From Atherinomorus stipes (Eukaryota > Chordata > Actinopteri > Atheriniformes > Atherinidae): a stretch of 64,000 bases of DNA. This document shows, in pieces, positions 1-12,211 of the stretch. Position 1 is the first letter of the stretch, and each line of letters opens with the position of its first letter. The notes beneath the pieces were generated by a model that did no database searches, had not been told where the DNA came from, and worked only from the letters and a program-made list of their open reading frames with translations. The translations under genes and the position numbers were made by a program. Location: the NCBI GenBank assembly GCA_023101725.1, contig JALJCO010013654.1, positions 1,776,001-1,840,000 of the forward strand, written 5' to 3'.

Positions 1-1975
1 AAAACTTATTTTGAGAAAACGGCAACTTTAGTTGCATTTTTGATGGGATTTGAGTGCGAATCAGAGAAAGTATCATGAAATAAACCCCTAAAATGTTTAT
101 TTTGGACGTTTTTTTTACACTAGTCTGAAAGAAAACATGTCTAAGGAGGGAAAAAAAATGAAAATCTCAAAATTGACCAGGAAATGAATAAATGGGGGTT
201 TTGCCTGTTTTGTCTCCCATCAAAGAACAGTTCTCAGGCCGTTTTATGTTTGATTGAAGGATTGTTTTTACTGATAAAATGCTATGTAAACTGCACTGTT
301 ATACTTTATAAAAGGTCAGAAAGAAAATAATTCAGTCTGTTCTCTTATTGTGGTTGCTTTAATTTAAAATACATCACATGAGATTTGTCTAAAAACTGAA
401 TTTAAAATGGCAACCTGCAAACAATGCAGTTTGCTTTAAATGTCCAATAAATACAGAAGGTTAAAACTGCTGCATAACTCCTCTTCCATCATTTCCACTC
501 TACTACAGCAAGGATGAAATTAATGGAGCTGTTCGGCTCTTACAGCGTCATCATAATCATACTGAGGGTATGTCTACGTTGCTACAAGTCAGAGCCTGGG
601 TCACATTGTGGATTACTGTATATCCCTAACTAAGATTTGTGCTGCAAAATTTAACAAAGGAAGACAGAACACAAAATTTAGGAGAAAATGACAGACAGCT
701 GCAAAGAGGACACATTAGCTATGTTGCCACACACAGACACACACACTGGGGAAAAGTTTGAAAGGCTGAATGACAAAACTTAATATTTTAAGATTACTTC
801 TATGCATTTAGAGCAAGTTCCAAAAATTAAATATGGAGGTGCACAAGAATATCTGGAAATAGATTTGAAAGCATTATGCATGCATTATGGAGCTATAATG
901 AGAAACTAGCTGTGAGGATGTTTATGTGCAACTGAGATGTTCTGACTGCCTCATAAATTATACTTATGCACACCATTAACAAGTAGCAAACCAGAACTGA
1001 AGCCTCTATGATGGAGGTTTCAAAGTATTTTACATCAATATAACAATGTGTGGAATTTAATGACATCTGGCAGCAAAGTTGCAGAATGCATCAAACTGAA
1101 TCCCCCCACACCCCGTAGTTTGGAAGGTTGTTTTATTTTTCAATGTACAGTATTTTTTAATCTTTAATGCTGCAACAACCAGTCATTTCATTTACTTAAA
1201 GCATCAGGCTGATATTTATAAAGTGCTCCAAGTAAATATGAACTTCTGGTTTTGGTTCAGCTTAAGGAGTTCTGCTGCTCAAATTCAACAAGAAATGCTT
1301 TTCTAATATCATGTATGAACACAATTCTTACATTCATGCAATTTTGTAACTTATTATATTGCATTTCTATCACACATTAAAATTCAAATCAGTCAGAAAA
1401 TATTTTATTTCCAGTTTTGTTTTCCTTCTGAGCTCTCAAGACAGCCATAAACACCAAATCTTGTTCAGATTCTCAGTTTCTTGAAATGAAGCTTGGACCA
1501 GCTTCAGACACTGTTCAAATATACTAATAGACCCTGTGTTTATTGGCTCTTGATTTGTTTGTTTTTTGGGTTTTTGTGATGAACAGAAAGAGCCGCTCAC
1601 TCTGCTCTCAGACTGACAATATGAATATGATTACATCCATTAAAAACTCATGTGAGGGAAAGATGTGGCTGTTGTGAACAGACCAGGAACAGACAGAAAG
1701 AGAAGAGTTGACAAAAAGGATGAAAACTGTCAGCTTATGTTATCTGATGCACTGAGCTCAGAGTGTTATAACAGCATAGGCCTTGACTTCCTATACAAGC
1801 AGTGGATCAGCCAGGTTTGTAATGCTCTGAAAGTCCAGTGTGTGTGAACACTACCAGTCCCAATAACACAAACACACACATCGACGTTGACAGGCCAACG
1901 TGAGGTCACCCTACAAAGAAACGCCTACTTTCTCTGACTCCCTCTCTCTTTTTTTTCTCTCTCTGTCTCTCTCTA

Positions 1976-2058
<83 letters not shown>

Positions 2059-2681
2059 CACACACGCACACACTGACAACAGGCTCAAATATAGAACATG
2101 CCCATAAAAAGTAAGAGAGCACAACAGAACTGTGCTGGAGAGAAAGGCCTTAAGTTTGTATGATGTGTGTGCATGCAAGTGCATGTGTGATTGTGTGTGA
2201 GTGGACAAAGAGACAGAGCACCCAGTCACACACACCTTTGAACAAATGTATTGAGGACTACAGATATAGGCATGAATGAGGGAGGTTGTGTATGTTTGTG
2301 AATTTTTGGGGAGGAGTTTTTGCACAACCACATTGTATGTGTGCAATAAATCTGTGTGTGTGTGTGTGTGTGTGTAGGTGTGTGTTTGAGTGTATTGAGA
2401 GGTTTTTAGGTCATGTTGACTGTGTATAGAGAGATGTGATGTTGAAACCTTTCTATCCTACAGTACCCTGTGTTCCAGTGCTCATAAAGTCAAGGAAATC
2501 TAGACGACTTATATCAACAAATGTCTGTAATGCAACCAAATTATAAAAATGTAATGCGAATGAGCATGCTCAGTGAACGCCTTTTTCATCACAGAACATG
2601 ATTTGAATTAAACACAAGCCATTCTGTTGCTGACTGCAATGGATGGTGTTTTCTTACACATCACAGGTCCTTACACAAAAC
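1..2681. other. Non-coding, presumed cap2 intron
   Basis: A/T-rich sequence with the microsatellite noted separately. No coding exon, RNA gene or recognised transposon. It should lie within cap2, since only N-terminal exons are present to its right. Confidence 0.5.
1937..2074 (+). repeat. CT/CA compound microsatellite
   Basis: A long (CT)n run passes directly into (CA)n with a few interruptions. A separate (GT)n tract follows at about 2353-2376. They generate low-complexity open frames that are not genes. Confidence 0.95.
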
Positions 2682-2892
2682 CAAGGGTGTCCAGCTCCGG
2701 TTCTCGAGGGCCACAATCCTGCAGGTTTTCTATGCCTCCCTGCTCCAACACACCTGACTCAAATTAGTGAGTCTTTGTGCAGAACTTTATAGGCTTTTGG
2801 ATTCATTTAATTTGAGTCTGGTGTGTTGAAGTAGGAAGGGAAAGAAAACCTACAAGACAGCGGCCCTAGAGGACTGACTTTGGACACCCTTG
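2682..2892. mobile_element. Small MITE with CAAGGGTGTCCA inverted repeats
   Basis: Perfect 12-bp TIRs: CAAGGGTGTCCA at 2682-2693 and TGGACACCCTTG at 2881-2892. The interior is a loose palindrome (tcctgcaggttttc, ccaacacacctga, caggtgtgt-like arms). A related copy lies at 51098-51277. I could not define a clear target duplication. Confidence 0.6.
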
Positions 2893-2999
2893 CACTCAGC
2901 CTTTCACTGCTTTCCTTGCTTAAACCTGAAGTGGTTTAATCAAGGATGTAACTACAGTTACGTAATATTCAAGGCAGAGCTACTGGTAACAACTACAGC

Positions 3000-3640
3000 C
3001 TAGAATAGCTGTTGCCATCTTCTAAAAGTTTCTTTCACCAAGTTGTCTCCGCTGCTCTTCTGCCTGATATTGCTTCAAGCTCTTCAAATTTGGCAGTTTC
3101 CCCTGTAGTTCCAAACCTCAGCTCTTCAAAAGCTCTAAAGGAAGTTAGATCAGGACTCAGTGGTGGTCTGTAAAAATTGTCACTTTTCCCTTTTAAACAT
3201 TTTGTGCTGTGTACATCGAAGTGTTTTAAAATCCAATTGTTTTACAAGTCGGCCCCACAGCATGGTGCAATCTTTACCGTGCTTTACTGTAAGGAGGATT
3301 TTCTTTCTTTATTGTGTTCATTTCTGTATACAATTTGAAGAACTGTATCTTGTTTCCTCTGTTCAGAGAACATTATCCCCAAAAGACTGAGTTTTTGCTA
3401 TTGAAGTCTTGCCTTTTTTGTGGCTGTCTTTCAATGGGTGTGTCATCCTTCGGCTTTAGTTGTATATTTACTATAGTATGTTGTATTCAGTATAGCTGAA
3501 ACGTTAAAGATTGCTTCAAGTGATCTTAAAGCTCTTTAGACGTCTGGCTGCATGTTTTAGAGTCTGCACCAGCTTTTACAGCCTTCTCTCTGCAGGTTTC
3601 TTCTTAGCACCACACAAAGGAAACATCTCAATGGTTTCAT
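3000..3640. mobile_element. Possible degenerate Tc1-like remnant
   Basis: Phrases such as gccccacagcatggtg followed by gctttactgtaaggagg resemble antisense Tc1 transposase sequence, but no frame is intact and no TIRs are visible. Confidence 0.25.
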
Positions 3641-5021
3641 GATAGTGAACATTTTCCATAATGTTACATCAAGTTTTTTGGTATTTGATAATTAGCCTTT
3701 GAAGTGGTTATATTTTAGATAGTAACATTTCCGATGTCCAAAAACCACTGTCTTCTTTTCACCATTGTGGAGAAAAAGAACAAGAAAAAGACCCTTTTTT
3801 TGCAATAAGGCTATCATTCAGTGGTTAATCCAGGTCATGTTAAAGCTGAAAAATTAAGAAAAAAGTCTATTTTTCATTTTGTTGTTTATTTTCATGCTCC
3901 AGAACTTTATATATTTTGCCAAACTTTTCAAAACTGGTTGATTAGCATTTATTTCTGAATACATTTCACTTGAAAAATTCTGAGTAGTACTGACTTGTTA
4001 GGTATAGAGTTTATCAGTTGTTGCTGTGACAACCACTGATAAGTGGTTTGAGTAAGACTTGAAAAATAGTCCTGAATTTTGTTCTGGATTTAGCCAGAGA
4101 TGCTAAATTTCACCTTCTTCCCCTCCTATTTCTATTCTATCTGCCACTGTTACCCCCTCTCCTATTTCAGTCCCCCTCACTGTGTAAAATCCACGCTCAG
4201 TCCTTGTTTGTATTTCTGACGATCAATGAATACTCTTTTCACTGCCTCTCAACCAGTGACCTGACAGTCTGGGAGTAATCACTTCCTGGTGGGCTCTGTG
4301 GACCCTGTGACACTAACACACAACACAAACAGCAGGCCAAACGGATGATATCATATCGGTTCTCTCATACACGCACAGCTTTCTCTCCCACCCTCTTTTC
4401 CTCTATACGTGAACATGTTGGGAATGTGTTGTATTAGCATTTTCTTGGTCAAAGAGCATAGTAATCCCTCTGTGAACAGCCGGCCTGATGGGGAACACAG
4501 GAGGGGAGGACACTGACTGCACAGAACTGAGATACAGTTCACATCTCTGTTGGGCTGCTGTTAAATGTGAAACATTTAATGCAATTAGGACCTGCCTGTC
4601 ACGAGAACTGCACTGTGGCTTACTCTCCCCAATTTACTGCAAAAGATTTGTACAGCTTAGCTGTTGGCTACAACACAAGCAGCCACAGCCAATCACAGTA
4701 ATAGTTTCAAGTCACATGCTAGCATCTCTCTCGTGTGAGGTGAAAAGGGAAAATGTATGGGCAGCAGAGGGATGATCATTGAGGTTCCCTTAATTGTTAA
4801 CATGTCGATATCTGGATCTAGCTGTAAGTATCTGCAGAGGTTATCATTTCAGTTTGAGTTGACGGCATAGTTGCACAACCATATGATCAAACTAGTGACA
4901 AAATAGACATGAAACACTAGTTGTTTTTTTTATCTGAGCGTGTTGCTGTAATTTCTGGGGTACGATGATTGCATTTCTTACATGATTAGTGGGTTACCAT
5001 GGCAGCTTTCTGCTGTTGTAC
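3641..5021. other. Non-coding, presumed cap2 intron downstream of the 5022 exon
   Basis: I looked for the next CAP exon (FRxxNRGS and a following SxPALGW region) on the minus strand and did not find it. No other feature was recognised. Confidence 0.45.
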
Positions 5022-8000
5022 CTGTGCAGGTTCCTGGTGTGTGGCAGCCATCTTGAGGAAAGTTCTCTGAGTCTGCAGTGCATTGTTCACCATCTCTGCC
5101 TGCCAGTCAGAAAAAAGACATAAGGTCAGTTATACTGATTTCATATACTGAAAAATACTGTATTTAATGTAAATATAGATTATGCTGAGTGCTCTAAAAT
5201 AAGACATTCATAATCTTAGAGAGTGTTCACAATGTTCTCTTAGCTACAGAAATCCAGACAGTGAAACAGTCTGACGCACATGCAAAGTTTGGGTTAGTCC
5301 CAGCCAGCTGTGTCCTGTGTGTGTTTGAGATCTCCCTTTGTGGGCTAAAGGAACCACCAAGGAGGCTTTCTCCAAATAAGGAGGTCTACAAACTTAAAGA
5401 AACCACCTCTGGCTCTTGGTCTCACATTTTCCTCCAACACACTCTGTTCAGCAGTTGGACATCGAGCCAGAAATGTTCTTGCAAAGTTAAGAGGAAATAC
5501 AAACATTCTGTGTTTTACATTTCCTAATTGTCTTTACTCCTCTGTTTTGGAGCCCTTTCTATTGTTTTGGATCAATTCCAAGGACATAACAGAGATATTA
5601 CTGCCAGCTGGCTTACAATAAGACATGCTTACAGTCCTAATAGGAGTTCAGGTCATTACCAGAAAGGAAAATGTGCTGTAATACAAATTTGATTAATGAA
5701 GGTAAAGATAAAGTTCAATCGTACTTCCATCCGTGGCTGTGTAGCTGACAAGCTTTATGCATATTGCCTTCCTACCTCTGAACTGTGGACCTCCCATACA
5801 CACAACTGTATCCTTTAGTTTTCAAGAGTTGTGCTTATCTAAGTGGAATCTAGAGAGGGACAATCTTGTCTGTTTATACTGTACGTTTATGTCAAGTGAG
5901 AAGAAAAAGTTGGGTCCAGCTTTTCTAACAATGACCTTAAAGAGAAGTCATTTTAGAGAGCTTTTGTTTCATTGCACATCTAATAAGATAAGAATAAATT
6001 AGGTCAAGAATCAGAAGATTTTCATTAAGAACTTGATTTTTTTTCTTCTTAGGGAGTTATTGATAAGATTCTATCAGTTTCAGCTTTAAACATTAAAAGT
6101 TGCAGTTGTACAAGATTAAACAAATATACTGTAATGTATTCATTAGCACAGTTTAAAGATGGTGATCTTTGAAATGCAAGAATTTCAGTGCTTAGCTAAG
6201 CTAATTACTATCAAACTTCAAAAAGAGAACATAACAAAGATACTGCCATGCAAAAATTGGCTAAAGTCTTCATTAGTGAATGATTAGAAAGGTGAGTAAA
6301 AATACATATTTTGAAAGAAAAACATTTTTGTTAACAATTTAATCAACATGACTTTTTCTTTTCCTTCTTCTTTTCAAGTTTTAGATTACAAAAAAGGAGA
6401 AAGACTCATTCAAAAGTCTGGGCACCCTGATGTCAAAACCTAGCCATGCCTCTTTGAAAGGGTTTGTAAATACAGTTGCAAAGAGTTTTCCCTTTTTTGT
6501 TGCAAGACTTTTACATTCTTCAAGCAAAAGATTCTTTGTTTTGTGAGGTTTCTTGTATATTCTGCATATGCTTCTCTCTGAGGTCTGCCTACAGATAATT
6601 GGTGATGCTTGGATTGGGGTGAAGGTCATAGTAAAACCTTCAGCTTTTCATGAGGAAGTCTTTGCAGGGTGTTTATCTGTTGAAATTTTTATTATCATTC
6701 ATTTTCATGAATGAGCATTATCCTATTTTGGAAGCCATCTTTGTTTCGTCTTCAGTTTCATTTGATTTTGTTTTTTTACAAAGTAACCTGTTTCAGAGTT
6801 TGCTGTTTTTTAATTAAATCCGTTCACCGATAACATGTCCTCTGTCCCACTGACAAAAAAAGGTCCAATCCATCATCTGTCCTGAACAGAATAAACTTGG
6901 TATTTTCATACAAACATTTACATGTGTCATTTTTATTCTGAGTATTGTAATTTTTTTTCTTCTGAACACCTTTGTTCGTTGTAGATGAAATAGTTAAGTC
7001 AAGTCCACAGAACTTGTGTCCAGAGTGCATCAGACATGGTTAGAAGTGCATTTGTAAACTTGTGGTGCTAAATTTCATGGTGAGGATACAGAAAAGATTT
7101 TTTTTTTCTTTTATCTCTTCCATTAAGTTAATATTACAACTGTACTGGAGAAAGTATTCAAGATTCTGATAAGATTAAAACAACTTTAAAAAAAAAACAA
7201 ACTATAATGGGCAATTCAGTTTAGCAGTTTTTCTATTATGAATAATATAAAAACAATAACACAACCACAAACAGTATTCAGACATTCAGGACGAGTCATT
7301 TGAAACGTCTAAAAAATACCAAAATACTCCCTGAAGCAGAGTACAACCCGAGATGCTCTGTCTTTTGAAATCAAACTGGAGGCTTTAATTTGCCTTTCAG
7401 ACAATTCTATAAGCAATTTTCTCACCTCATACTTCTACGGGACCTCTGTTGGTCTTAACTATTAATGTTTACCTCACAAGTAAATAGATGAGAAAGAATG
7501 TTTCTCTACTTTCTCATAGCTTCATCTTGTTGCTGGCAAATTCACACATGATGGCCAACTGTCGGGAGAAAGTTGATTCTGAATATGTATTAAAGGTACT
7601 AGAGGCAGGAACTGTGAAAGAATAAACAAGCATGTCCAGTTTTTTAATATAAATGGGTGATGAAGCACTAAAAACCAAGAAGAACGTGCCCACCCACGTC
7701 TCTCTCCGCTGCTTTGAAAAGGCTTTGTGCTGCATAATGCGCTGCGATTTGGTGGCTAAATTTCCCGCGCTGTCCTGCAGATGTGACGTCAAATGACGCT
7801 CCATCCACATCCCCGACGGTCGCAGTAAATTCAAACACTGTAAGGGATTGTTATTGATTCTTCTGCTGTCAGCAAACGATCCAGATCAACTGAAAGACAC
7901 TAAAAAGTGTAACTACGAAGAAAAAGACTATCAGCGTAGTAAACATCGATATAGCGTCAGTTTGTCCATGCTCCTGCTTGTGGCTACAGTTACCTGCAGC

Positions 8001-10502
8001 GGCAGTCACGGCAGTCGCGAGTCTCATTTCTTGGGTCGCTTTCACACCTGACCAAGCAGACTTGGCCCGATTGGGGAGCTGAAAGTTGCAACATTGTTGC
8101 ATTAATCATTTGTTTCGGTTCTGCTTTCACACTGTGATTTATGATGCGCTCCGAACTTTCAGAGCAGCATTATGTGGTTGAAAGGGGTGTTCGTTGATTG
8201 GACAAAGTAGGAGAGGAAATCCCTCCCACCTCGGAAAAACAACAGTCGTGTAAACATGGAGCATTATATTAAAAGGGACTAGAGGCAAGATTAAGAAATG
8301 AAACTCGCGACTGGCGCTTCAGGTAACTGCAGCCACGAGCCAAGCTGTCACGGTAGCGTGCAAAAACTGAAGCTATAATGTTGTTTATTAACCTTTTTCT
8401 TCATAGTTACACTTTTTAGTGTCTTTCAGTTGATCTGGATCGTTTGCTGACGGCAGAAGAATCCATAACTATCACTTACAGTGTTTGAATTTACCGCGAC
8501 CGTCTTCTTCCTGTATCAAAACTGCGGATGTAGCATCATTTGACGTCACGTCCGCAGGGCAGCGCGGGAAATTCTGACACCCAATTGCAGTGCATTTTGC
8601 AGCACACAGCCTGTTCAAGGCAACGGAGAGAAACGTGGGTGGAAACGTTATTTTTCGTATTTAGCACTTCATCACTCATTAGTATTTAAAAAAAATGGAC
8701 ATGCGTGTTTGGTTTTTTTTTTTTTAATTCCTGCCTCTAGTCCCTTAAAGTTGGTGGTTTTGGCAATGGCGTTTCTGTTTGTACTGCAAATGCACATGGT
8801 TCGGCAAGCGGTGCAGTATGGCCGGCTGGTAAGGCAGCGAGGGATGGAGCTGTTCATTGTGTCTCAAATAGAAGAGAGGCGGCACCGGAGGAGACTGAGG
8901 AGACTGGTGTGAGACTACGAGGTGTTGGCGTTGCTACGACGACGGCGGGCAAGGTATGTAACCTCACAGATTACAAACGGCGGTAGACTAGTCGTCTTGT
9001 ATTGCGCTTCGTCTCATTATTGTCGGGAATGCTACAACATTAGTGAACGCGACTGTTCCTGTAATGCTATCATAGCTGGTCAGGGATTGACTGTTCATTT
9101 TCTAACTTTGACAATCTAACATGTGACAACAAGTGAGCTCAGAGTTTAAGGACTGCCACTGTTTGGGAGTTGATTTGATTTTGTTTTAATATACCGTAGA
9201 GATGCAGAATCAAGCTATACTATATATAGATTAGATACGTTGTATTATAGTTCTGAATACGTGACTTTAGTAGAGGATGAGTTGAGTGGATGTCAGCAGG
9301 TGGTTTATCCGGTCATCTGACCATATTTCCAGGACAGCTTTCAGCTCTTCGTCTGTCCACGTCTGTCCTTTCGCCATGTTTATTTTGGTTTGGTGCAGGC
9401 TGCACCTCATCTACTCAGATACACTGTGTTTGCATTGGGTATAGCGTCACCACGTACATTTGGTCCTGTGTTTGGTCCGGTTAGCTTCACACTGCCTACG
9501 AACCGGACCAGGATTCGCTTGCAAGCGAACCGAGACCCACGTTTTCAGGCCAACCAGAGTTCGCTTGTTTGGTCCGCACCAGAGTTCGGATGAGCTTTCA
9601 CACCTGCCCAAACGAAGCGAACTATCCGAGGAAACGAACTCTGGTCCTTTTAAAGTGGACCAAACAGCCCTGGTGTGAAAGCGACCTTAATCTTGCCTCA
9701 AGTCCCTTTAAGCTTTAAAATTTCCACAGCTTGTTGTTTTCTAGTAATACCTGTAAACACAGGTAGCATAAGATGTGAGACTGTGAAGGTGCAGGAACAT
9801 TTACATGAAGCTCTGAGAATCATCCAAAACAAAAATGCCCTTATAATCTACAGTAGTTTAAATGTTGAGAAAACTGATTTGCTGTTGAGATGGTTTATTT
9901 TAACCGTGTGTTTTAGGAGTTCAGTTCATTTTCTTCTATCTTTACTTTTCACGGTAGCAGATGTATTGAGAGTGTGACCAAAGAGTTGAAGCTAGATTGA
10001 AATATGTTTCAGCAAACAGTAGACCAAGACACCTGTTTGACTGTGGCTGCAGATTTCTATAGCAACAGCTGTCGTCAACAGCTGGTGCTAGGCAGTGTTT
10101 ACAATTGGCCCATTATTCACTTAAGTAAGGAAAAATCTTTTTTTATATCTGGACTTACATGTTTCTCCACTTCGCTTCCTATAGATTTGCTGTAGTTTAG
10201 GTAGTCTGACACTGGACCTTTCATCAGCACATCGAAGGCCTCCACACACTGAGACAAACCTGGATACAGAGAAATTGCTGATCATTTGCTCAGTTTGACT
10301 TGAGAACAGGGTAGAAGTGAACAAAGAAGATCTGATTTTCTTAGTACTGCTGACAATATTTTTAGTTTTTCAACACAGACTTGCCTCCATCTATCCCGTT
10401 GACACAGTTCCCATTAGCCATGCCACTGGACGTCTGCATCGTAACGGACATCTGTTCCAGGCGAGTCACAGCTCGCTCCAGCCGCTGCATTAAACCTTCC
10501 AT
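5022..10502 (-). CDS. cap2: cap2, adenylyl cyclase-associated protein 2 (N-terminal part; gene runs off the left edge)
   Basis: CAP proteins bind and recycle actin monomers with cofilin. Three coding exons are visible: 10385-10512 (ATG at 10502-10500, strong Kozak context), 10159-10259 and 5022-5099. Read together they give about 98 residues starting MEGLMQRLERAVTRLEQ, the oligomerising N-terminal helix of CAPs, then a Ser/Gly/Asn-rich linker, then VEAFDVLMKGPVSDYL and AEMVNNALQTQRTFL, the start of the helical-folded domain. The phases join exactly (1, 0, 0). The first coding intron appears to use a GC donor (G|GCAAGT), because no GT donor keeps the frame. The following exon, expected to carry the FRxxNRGS region, was not found in 1-5021. 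The symbol rests on similarity to vertebrate CAP2/CAP1 N-termini plus its position beside rbm24, which favours CAP2. Confidence 0.88.
5100..6404. other. Intron of cap2, no feature seen
   Basis: A/T-rich intron sequence between the 10159 and 5022 exons. The ORFs in it show no domain, splice context or codon bias. Confidence 0.55.
6405..7060. mobile_element. Degenerate Tc1-like element
   Basis: It starts with aaaagtctgggcaccctga, the terminal sequence of a common fish Tc1-like family. Further pieces typical of that family follow (tgaggtttcttgtat, cttggattggggtg, agaacttgtgtccagagtgcatc). The ORFs are broken. The right terminus was not located. Confidence 0.4.
8269..8748. mobile_element. TTAA-flanked MITE (family A), inner copy
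   Basis: A 480-bp element bounded by TTAA at 8269-8272 and 8745-8748, with TIRs around the core AAGGGACTAGAGGCA. It lies in reverse orientation to the outer copy, so 7590-8033 and 8269-8748 form a long imperfect inverted repeat. It is inserted inside the Harbinger element. Confidence 0.75.
8767..8960 (+). pseudogene. Possible Harbinger transposase N-terminal fragment
   Basis: The plus strand encodes a hydrophobic start, then VRQAVQYGRLVRQRG, an Arg-rich RRHRRRLRRL, a stop, and LALLRRRRARY running into AAGGTATGT, which could be an old splice donor. The Arg-rich composition and placement inside Harbinger TIRs fit the N-terminus of fish Harbinger transposases. The catalytic part is absent. Assignment is by context. 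Confidence 0.35.
9280..9377 (-). pseudogene. Harbinger Myb/SANT-like DNA-binding protein fragment
   Basis: From the ATG at 9377-9375 the minus strand reads MAKGQTWTDEELKAVLEIW and continues SDDRINHLL, a typical start of the Myb/SANT-like trihelix protein that accompanies Harbinger transposases (W-x-D-E-E-L and a second Trp). It then runs out of homology after about 32 residues. It is a relic in a decayed transposon, not a host gene. Confidence 0.55.
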
Positions 10503-10512
10503 GGTGATAAAG

Positions 10513-12211
10513 CTGGAGACAAAGGCAGGAATGGTTTCTTTAGGGGTCCACAATGATTTTGGAACCATAATGTGATTTTCACTTCAAACAGTCTTTAAGT
10601 TCTAAGCAGCAACCCCAAACAGATTCACTCTTTATCTTTCCAACGAATAGCTCTTGATTTTCATGAAGCCTAAATGTAGCCAGTGTAACTGGCTGTATAT
10701 GAGCGCTGTCACTGTTTGCAGTGGTCACAGGCTCCAGCCTTAAACACAGGAGAAAATCACATAATTAAGTTAAACAACAACTCGTGCCAGGCTCAGAGGA
10801 GACTCCAAGAATAAAAAGGCAGAGAAATCAGTCAAAGAAAAGTCTGAAAAATAATATAAGAATCAAGAACAACCTCAGATACAATCAAGAAGAAGACACA
10901 AGTTTCTGTTTGGAAAGTCAAAGTAAAGACATGCACACCAGAACTAAGACAAGAACTGATCATGGGCTATTTTTGTTCAAAATATTTAGTTTGATTGGCT
11001 TATTTAACTGTGTACAAACAGTAGCTGAACATTATCACAGTCAAGGATGTTGCAGAGGCCACACTCAACCTCTTGCTTTAACACTGAGCAGCCATATGTC
11101 TCACCATGAAGCGATGTAGGCCTGCTTCCAATATTCATTAGTCAACAGAAGAGGAATTCAATCCCGCAACCCACTGCATGTTTACGCAAACTACCGCTAG
11201 GTAACTCACACTTTCTAATCTGACACTTGAGCCTGCAGCACACAATCCAGTAGAGTGACTTTTAGACTTTTTTTTTTTCATTCCTTTACAAAACCATCTA
11301 TTAACCTTAAAAAAAAAAAAAAGCTCTGCAATAATATTCTAGCTATTCAGACTGACTATTGTTCCCTGTCTGTAACATGTGTAATATTATATAAGTACAG
11401 CAAACAGGCCATGATGGGTCATCAAGTCATCTCTCAGGAGAGCTCTCTCCCAGCAGTGCCACATGCCTGTCGCAGGACTCAGATGTTATTTCTGCTCTGT
11501 GGGTCACAACAACAGCTCTCAGGCAAGACCAGAAACCTGGAGCTGGAACTGGATTGACAACAAGTCTGAAATTAACCAGAACATTAACTTGATAAATCTG
11601 TATTGACAGATTCTTTTTACAATGTTTGGATTAAGGGTTACTTGATGTGTTCATATGAACCCCTTACAACTGTTATATCAAAATTTAAGTAAAACTTTTT
11701 GTAAAGATTTTTATTATAACTTATAAACCCTCTTATAACGATGAGTTCCTCTGGCACTGTAAGCTCAAACTTAGAAAATAATGTTATATAAGGATGTAAG
11801 ATGAGATCAACCAGGTAATGAGCTCATCACTGGCAACGGCACATTGGATAGTTTGGGTGGGTTTAGATTTTACAGTTTTGAGAATTTTAAGTGTATCTTT
11901 GAGATATCATAGTGTTGACATCTATGTTCATGGTTTTATCACCAAAACAAGTAACTCATGAAAATAAAATGCTTCTAAGTGAATGATAAAAAAAAAGCTT
12001 CTTGCTATTCTGGGTTTCAGATTTATACTGAATAGCAGTCTAATCTGTAAATAATAGTACTGTATTATTGGAAATACACACAAAACACTCATGTATGACT
12101 TCTGTTTTGAGTGACTAGCATGCTTTATGAGGGGCAGAGCTTGGCATTCAATTTTCTAGGAAAATAAAATGTGATTGTGATTGTTCTATGTTTTACTGTG
12201 AAAATGAGTTG
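10513..12211. other. Presumed cap2 first intron, proximal part
   Basis: No gene recognised. It contains A-runs near 11265-11320. ORFs 10784-11119 and 11255-11557 have no recognisable domain and are taken as chance. Confidence 0.5.

Larger units (their letters stand above)
8034..9686. mobile_element. Harbinger-like DNA transposon, decayed
   Basis: Perfect 15-bp terminal inverted repeats GGTCGCTTTCACACC (8034-8048) and GGTGTGAAAGCGACC (9672-9686). The flanks are TTG and TTA, compatible with a 3-bp TTA target duplication with one mutation, and the uninterrupted family-A copy shows TTA at that point. It contains remnants of a Myb/SANT-like protein (minus) and of a basic Arg-rich transposase N-terminus (plus), the two-gene arrangement of Harbinger elements. 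It is itself interrupted by a family-A MITE at 8269-8748. Confidence 0.7.
7590..9711. mobile_element. TTAA-flanked MITE (family A), outer copy split by a Harbinger element
   Basis: The ends read TTAAAGGTACTAGAGGCAGG at 7590 and, inverted, TTAAAGGGACTTGAGGCAAG ending at 9711. Removing the insert at 8034-9686 leaves about 469 bp that matches, in opposite orientation, the 480-bp copy at 8269-8748. TTAA at both borders points to a TTAA-targeting superfamily (piggyBac or Kolobok type). No transposase of its own is visible. Confidence 0.75.

Noticed and set aside
1906..2346. 146-codon minus-strand ORF with Val/Cys and Arg/Glu repeats
   Set aside because: It is a translation of the CT/CA microsatellite; low complexity, no domain.
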